DNA of 35,908 nt from Candidatus Colwelliibacteriota bacterium (GTDB lineage Bacteria > Patescibacteriota > Minisyncoccia > UBA6257 > Colwellbacteraceae): contig DAIDMW010000006.1 in assembly GCA_027448785.1 (NCBI GenBank), positions 1-35,908 on the forward strand, read 5' to 3'. The notes under the pieces are model-generated. The model saw only the letters and a list, made by a program, of their open reading frames with translations, was not told where the DNA came from and made no database searches. Each line of letters opens with the position of its first letter. Position 1 is the stretch's first letter. The translations under genes and the position numbers were made by a program. This document shows positions 31,961 through 35,908 of this stretch, piece after piece.

Positions 31961-33154
31961 TCACTGAGCGTTGGCGGTACCTACGCCAAGCCCAAGATTA
32001 TTTGCCACCCAATTTTTTACATTGCCCAAGAACGAAGTCGGGCTGCTTTCTTGGATACTGGTTCGATAGACATCTACAGTCGCATTCGCGCTCACCGATC
32101 CAAATTGGCCGGTGCAGTTCAGGGTATAGGTAGTGTTGGCTTGCGGCTGGATCGACGCGGATCCAGAGATTGCAACCGTCTTCGTGCCGGTTCCGGTAGT
32201 CGGATTCGGAGTTATAGTGCAAGAATCCAGGTTGTAGCAGGACCAAGTCAAAGTCGAACTTTGATTGATCAAGATGCGAGTGCGGTTTGCGTTAAATACG
32301 CAATACGGCGTAGGGGTAGGTGTTCCGCCGCCAGTTCCGCCTCCGGTTCCTATACCAGTCCCGATTCCCGTGCCGATACCAGTTCCGCCTCCGGTTCCGG
32401 TACCGCCGCCTCCACTGGTAAGCTGCGTAATCGCGTTAAATAACTGGGCTCTTGTCAAAGGAGCATTCGGATTAGTGGATGAAGCCTGAAATCCTGTTAT
32501 ACCAAACTTAGCAAAAACAGCATTGGCCTGAGCGGCTGTAATGGCATTTCCAGAATTCGCAGTATTTATTCCAAGGTTTTGCGCTTCCTGCAAAGCAAGA
32601 AAGCTCCAATTAGCCCCGGTGGTTGAAGCAATAGACAATCCGTTGGCTCTGGCAGCAACCACTATTACCTGGGCTAAAGTCGTGTTTTGATCCAGCGCCA
32701 AGTTCGTGCCAGTCCCGGTAGGAGTTTGGACCTGGTACCCTTGCAATAATCCGCTTGTGCCACAAACACCCTGGACAGAAGTCGTCTGACAGAAAGTTTG
32801 CGTCCGGCTCTCGCTGGAGTCAGTGACTTGATTTATTCCATAATTAGCAGGGGGCGTAAGATTACCCGATATACCTAATGACGTCTGTTGTTGTGTGGTT
32901 AGAGTTGGTGTTCCTCTACCGGTAGCAGAGTTTATTGTTCCCGTAACAACAAGTGGTTGTTGTGAAGGAGAAGGAGGAAAGTCTGTAACCTGAAATGTTG
33001 GTTGGCCATTAGCATTATACCCCGCCCATGTTACTTGAACGATCTGGCCATTAATTTCATCCGTATAGTTGGCCAGCGCGGCATTATTGAAGAATGCCAG
33101 CGAAACAATTACCGCCAGGGGTGCCGTTAACGCTAGAAGCTTAAATTTGTTCAT
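31961..33154 (-). CDS. Secreted SLH-like/Ig-like surface protein
   Basis: A 397-aa exported protein. A signal peptide (about 1-28, ending ALANY) is followed by a Thr/Gln-rich region. Next comes a segment (about 155-248) with SLH-like spacing (LAQVIVVAARANGL, ALQEAQNLGI, PLTRAQLFNAITQL). A Gly/Thr-rich repetitive linker (about 250-280) leads to an Ig-like domain (about 286-365) with ILINQSSTLTWSCYNLDSC, a form frequent in CPR surface proteins. Cysteines come in pairs, fitting disulfides outside the cell. It overlaps the upstream anchored-protein gene by 14 bp. Its role may be cell-envelope anchoring or adhesion (inference). Confidence 0.8.
   Translation of the reverse strand: MNKFKLLALTAPLAVIVSLAFFNNAALANYTDEINGQIVQVTWAGYNANGQPTFQVTDFPPSPSQQPLVVTGTINSATGRGTPTLTTQQQTSLGISGNLTPPANYGINQVTDSSESRTQTFCQTTSVQGVCGTSGLLQGYQVQTPTGTGTNLALDQNTTLAQVIVVAARANGLSIASTTGANWSFLALQEAQNLGINTANSGNAITAAQANAVFAKFGITGFQASSTNPNAPLTRAQLFNAITQLTSGGGGTGTGGGTGIGTGIGTGIGTGGGTGGGTPTPTPYCVFNANRTRILINQSSTLTWSCYNLDSCTITPNPTTGTGTKTVAISGSASIQPQANTTYTLNCTGQFGSVSANATVDVYRTSIQESSPTSFLGNVKNWVANNLGLGVGTANAQ
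32322..32413 (-). repeat. Gly-Thr coding minisatellite
   Basis: Short in-frame repeats of GGTACTGGC-like codons encode GTGIGTGIGTG and GGGTGGGT. Such tracts change length by slippage, and here this would alter the linker between the SLH-like and Ig-like parts. Confidence 0.8.
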
Positions 33155-33692
33155 AGGAGTTTAAATGTTGATTGACGTAGGTGTTAAGCCTGGCCGACCT
33201 GTCAAAAATGCCAGTGATGTACCACCGTCCGTTTATCTTTGCCAAACTTAGCATCTGCTCGACCGGAATCTGGGTGGGTTTGTATCCGACCACTCCGGCC
33301 GAATAAGTTCCGTCCGCCAGAACCTCAGCGGCGTTGCTAGTGTAAGAGTAAAGCCTTACAACCACAGGCGACGAGGTGGAGATCCAGTATTGTTCCTGCT
33401 TCGCCGCGTCGTTTAGCAGCGTCTGACCGTTTGCTGCCACCGTGATGCTCGCCGTGCTGGTGGTGTAGTTGGCTATTATCTTGTTCCAGCCATTGTTGCT
33501 GTTAACCGCAGCATAGTAGCTGTAATAGTAGCCGTGGACTAGGCTGCTTATCGCCTTTTTGTCCTGCGCGGCCGTTATCGCCGCCGGACTTTGGGAAACG
33601 CTCCGGCTGTAGATGTACCACCCGCCAACGATTATCACCAGCAGGATGATGATCCCGGCCAAAGTCTTCCACAACTCGAATCCTTTTTTCAC
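33141..33692 (-). CDS. Membrane-anchored extracytoplasmic protein
   Basis: A 183-aa protein with one N-terminal membrane helix (about 10-29) and an outer domain rich in Ser, Tyr and Asn. The end of the domain (KINGRWYITGIFDRSARL) has the shape of the last strands of NTF2-like or SnoaL-like folds, which is a tentative match. It starts with GTG, and a consensus TATAAT lies 11 nt upstream (33704-33709). Its stop lies inside the SLH-like gene, so the two are probably made together. I cannot assign a function. Confidence 0.75.
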   Translation of the reverse strand: MKKGFELWKTLAGIIILLVIIVGGWYIYSRSVSQSPAAITAAQDKKAISSLVHGYYYSYYAAVNSNNGWNKIIANYTTSTASITVAANGQTLLNDAAKQEQYWISTSSPVVVRLYSYTSNAAEVLADGTYSAGVVGYKPTQIPVEQMLSLAKINGRWYITGIFDRSARLNTYVNQHLNSYEQI

Positions 33693-33703
33693 TTTGTTTT
33701 TTA

Positions 33704-33709
33704 ATTATA
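33704..33709 (-). promoter_or_regulatory. -10 TATAAT of membrane-anchored protein gene
   Basis: A consensus TATAAT on the minus strand, 11 nt before the GTG at 33692. Confidence 0.45.
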
Positions 33710-33778
33710 AACCGCCCGACTTTGACGTTTTTCTTATTATACATTATCCGCCAAGCGCAAAGTGTTGATAACTATTTA

Positions 33779-34141
33779 TTACTCCAGCCCATCCCCCTCT
33801 TTCAAACCTATTGCCGCAGCCGCTCCGGACGCCAGCTCCAGAGCCGCATCGATCGGAACCGGAGGATAATATGCTTTCAAGCCGAGAAGTGAAAAACCGC
33901 TTCCGGGAGGAATATCCTCCGTGATGCCAACGACTTTCCCTTTTCGCAGCCAGATGATATCGATCGGAAACTTCACTCCCTTCATCCAAAAGCCGTAACG
34001 CATCGGCACTTTGAACTCAAAGAGCATTCCCGTTCCTTCCAAAGTATTCAAGATAGAAACGCCCCGCTGCTTATCCCGTATTGTTTCAGCAACCAAAACC
34101 TCTAATTCGCGCCCGCCTATCTTTATCTTCCTTTTCTCCAT
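33779..34141 (-). CDS. DUF192 family protein
   Basis: A 120-aa single-domain protein. It shows the DUF192 landmarks: early processing-like ETIRDKQRGVSIL, GMLFEF (about 38-43), MRYGFWMKGVKFPIDIIWL (47-65), the VVGITEDIPP strand and the closing ALELASGAAAAIGLKEGD. Most family members are exported. This one has no signal peptide. The molecular function of the family is not established. It lies among surface-protein genes, which may be significant. Confidence 0.9.
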   Translation of the reverse strand: MEKRKIKIGGRELEVLVAETIRDKQRGVSILNTLEGTGMLFEFKVPMRYGFWMKGVKFPIDIIWLRKGKVVGITEDIPPGSGFSLLGLKAYYPPVPIDAALELASGAAAAIGLKEGDGLE

Positions 34142-34234
34142 AATATCTCGTTGTTTTTTTAAACCTCCTTAAAATAACTTATCCACAATTACTAATCATT
34201 CTGGCCGATCAGGCTGGAGTGTTTAGTAAATCTA

Positions 34235-34741
34235 TTAACGCCTCTTCGATTTGTTTTGTTTCAAAGCCACCTGGTAGGCGACGATGCCGAAAGCGACCGA
34301 GACATTCAGCGACTCTTTTTTACCGAACATTGGAATTTCAACCGTGAAATCCGTGGCTCTTAAAATACTCGGGGGTACTCCTCCGACTTCGTTTCCAACA
34401 AGTAGTGCGATTTTTTTAAATTCTTTTTTACTGTAATCCAGCTTATCTAGTTGAACAGAGGTCTTGCTTTGTTCAACCGCCAAAACTTTATATCCGTCTT
34501 GTTGAAGCTCCTTGAGAAGTTTTATTGCTGCCTGCGGCGTTCCTCCTCTCTTCTCCCATGGGATATATTTTTCCGCCCCTAAGGCGACTTTTGAAAGCTT
34601 CGGTTCGGCGCGGCCGTACTTGTCGATCGGAGACGGTGTGTAGCCGCAGAGATAAATCTTCTCCACGCCGGCCGCATCGGCTGTCCGAAATATCGAGCCG
34701 ACGTTATGCAGGCTCCGAATGTTATAAAGTATGGCGACCAT
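34235..34741 (-). CDS. SpoU/TrmH-type RNA 2'-O-methyltransferase
   Basis: A 168-aa SPOUT enzyme that methylates ribose 2'-OH in tRNA or rRNA using S-adenosylmethionine. It has motif 1 NIRSLHNVGSIFRTADAAGV (7-26), motif 2 LLVGNEVGGVPPSIL (about 113-127) and motif 3 IPMFGKKESLNVSVAFGI (about 136-153), which form the trefoil-knot cofactor site. It has no added RNA-binding domain, so it is the minimal form. The target nucleotide cannot be inferred. It lies between DUF192 and a surface-protein gene. Confidence 0.92.
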   Translation of the reverse strand: MVAILYNIRSLHNVGSIFRTADAAGVEKIYLCGYTPSPIDKYGRAEPKLSKVALGAEKYIPWEKRGGTPQAAIKLLKELQQDGYKVLAVEQSKTSVQLDKLDYSKKEFKKIALLVGNEVGGVPPSILRATDFTVEIPMFGKKESLNVSVAFGIVAYQVALKQNKSKRR

Positions 34742-34790
34742 ATAAAAAAGATACCCTCGTGTTCAGCCAAGAGCAAATCCAAGAAAACTA

Positions 34791-35908
34791 TTACAATTGC
34801 GCCAAGCCAAGTTTCATATACCAATCCGATCCGCTTGAGTATCCGCCGAACGAGCACAGGCTGCAGTCGCCGTTGTTTCCTCTTCCTCCACCAAATCCCG
34901 CGCCACCTCCCGCATAAGGATCGCCGCTAGCGATCGCGTTCTGCCATGAGTTATACCAATACCCTTGCGGGCTAGAGTATCCGGCCACATCCAATACCGC
35001 CCATCCTCCTTCTATCGGCAAGCTTACGGGCGTGCTAAAGCTAAATGTTATGTCCTGTTGTTCGGCCACGGGATCCATATTCCGAACAACGCTTTCTCCG
35101 AGCGGGTTTATGAAATCCGGCGATCCAGTTGCGTCGGCGTAGATAGAAAGACGCAGGTCGGTAGGCGCCATACCGCCGTTTCCGCTTTGTCTTACTTTAA
35201 CCGTAAATTTATCGAAAGTCAGGCCATCGGCCGACGACAACTTTTGAAAGCTGGCCGAGTCGGGAGAGAAATATGGGTTCACGTGCGTATCCACGCTGCC
35301 AAATCCGCCGCTCCACTCCCCGCTCCATTGGCCCTGCTCCAAAACAACGGTCGTAGTTGCGTAAGACCAGATTGTGCTGGTCTCGGCGCTTCTGCCGAAC
35401 TCGTCCCTGGCGCGCAAAGTTATAAGGTATTCGTCTCCCGGATTAACTATCCGCGCGTAGCGGTAAGAAGAACTCTGCGGATCGCTGAAATCCGCCCGCG
35501 GTTCGGGCACCAGAGGCTGCCAGAGAGAATTATCCGATCCAGAAGCCGGAGAAAGGTTGATTTCATATCCGATGAGGCTGTCTAAGGTGTCGCTATCCCG
35601 CACTGGATCCCAGCTTACCACCAAGGCCGACGCGTCTTTTTTAAACTCCGCTCTCAAAGGAGAAACAAACTCCGGCGCCGCGTGCAAATTCTGTACCTCA
35701 ACTAGATCAAAACCTTGCAGCTCGTAATGCCTGCGGTCGGTTGCCGCCAGTTTGAATCTTCTTTCGCCGATTACGCCAGGATCCAAGTCAAAATAACCGA
35801 CAGTTAAGTAACTGCTGGTCGAAAGATTCAGCTCGGCGGTTGACGAAGCGAGGGAGTGGAGCGGCGGATTTGGCAGCGTGGATACGCACGTGAACCCATA
35901 TTTCTCTC
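34791..35908 (-). CDS. Fibronectin type III-like surface protein, partial
   Basis: The frame is open to the right edge of the window, so its start is missing. 371 residues are visible, including about 40 before the TTG codon at 35786, which I do not accept as the start. A FN3-like domain spans the region with FVSPLRAEFKKDASALVVSWDP, IGYEINLSP and YLITLRARDEFGRS. A beta-rich C-terminal domain follows (LTFDKFTVKVRQSGNGG, GWAVLDVAGYSS), then a Gly-rich loop with a CSLC motif. The composition fits an exported surface protein. Confidence 0.8.
   Translation of the reverse strand, partial: EKYGFTCVSTLPNPPLHSLASSTAELNLSTSSYLTVGYFDLDPGVIGERRFKLAATDRRHYELQGFDLVEVQNLHAAPEFVSPLRAEFKKDASALVVSWDPVRDSDTLDSLIGYEINLSPASGSDNSLWQPLVPEPRADFSDPQSSSYRYARIVNPGDEYLITLRARDEFGRSAETSTIWSYATTTVVLEQGQWSGEWSGGFGSVDTHVNPYFSPDSASFQKLSSADGLTFDKFTVKVRQSGNGGMAPTDLRLSIYADATGSPDFINPLGESVVRNMDPVAEQQDITFSFSTPVSLPIEGGWAVLDVAGYSSPQGYWYNSWQNAIASGDPYAGGGAGFGGGRGNNGDCSLCSFGGYSSGSDWYMKLGLAQL

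Overview
The window looks like a chromosomal segment of a Patescibacteria (Candidate Phyla Radiation) bacterium, most likely a parcubacterial lineage. This is inference from compact housekeeping proteins, near-continuous packing on one strand, type IV pilin-like surface proteins of the CPR kind, many orphan proteins, and a near absence of Shine-Dalgarno sites upstream of the main-strand genes. UGA is used as a stop codon, so this is not one of the UGA-glycine lineages. Almost all genes lie on the minus strand. The plus-strand exceptions are recG, a 217-aa orphan, a 46-aa membrane peptide, a secreted Asp-box/stalk-domain protein and tRNA-Glu.

Layout. 1-130: end of a 28-bp tandem repeat and a REP-like hairpin. 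197-3124: recG and an orphan gene with a strong promoter, leader hairpin and AGGAGG. 3184-5354: a bidirectional terminator, a small membrane protein, a multi-pass receptor ending in a HAMP-like segment, tRNA-Ser(GGA) and a soluble GGDEF diguanylate cyclase. 5368-9548: an operon around a membrane-anchored TraG/VirD4-like ATPase with three unrecognised partners. 9585-14934: a proteostasis block (groES, groEL, lemA, htpX and a large predicted HExxH metallopeptidase). 15106-16889: archease and rtcB (RNA ligation). 17173-20137: rmuC, the 46-aa peptide gene, a family 2 glycosyltransferase and tRNA-Glu(UUC). 20153-23360: valS, prsW-like protease and hsp20. 23475-25658: tsaD and a Ca2+/H+ exchanger. 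25671-26243: an HNH endonuclease gene that reads in frame through tRNA-Leu(UAA). 26392-30428: gapdh, two paralogous multi-pass membrane proteins, one fused to a pilin-like ectodomain, and rpiB. 30641-35908: a surface/secretome region (Asp-box plus stalk domain, SLH-like plus Ig-like, a membrane-anchored domain, DUF192, a SpoU methyltransferase and a partial FN3 protein running off the right edge).

Three patterns run through the window. First, at least eleven minus-strand or housekeeping genes have a -10-like hexamer only 4-13 nt before the start codon, which suggests leaderless mRNAs, whereas the three solitary plus-strand protein genes other than recG have TTGACA promoters, leaders and an exact AGGAGG. 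Second, long degenerate hairpins built from AAAGCGAAAA-type words start right at the stop codons of rtcB, rmuC, tsaD and the exchanger gene, with other word families after groEL and lemA. Third, palindromic CAAG-loop elements occur at both ends of the first 26 kb. The most unusual proteins are the HExxH protein, the membrane-pilin fusion, the TraG-like operon and the split HAMP/GGDEF pair.
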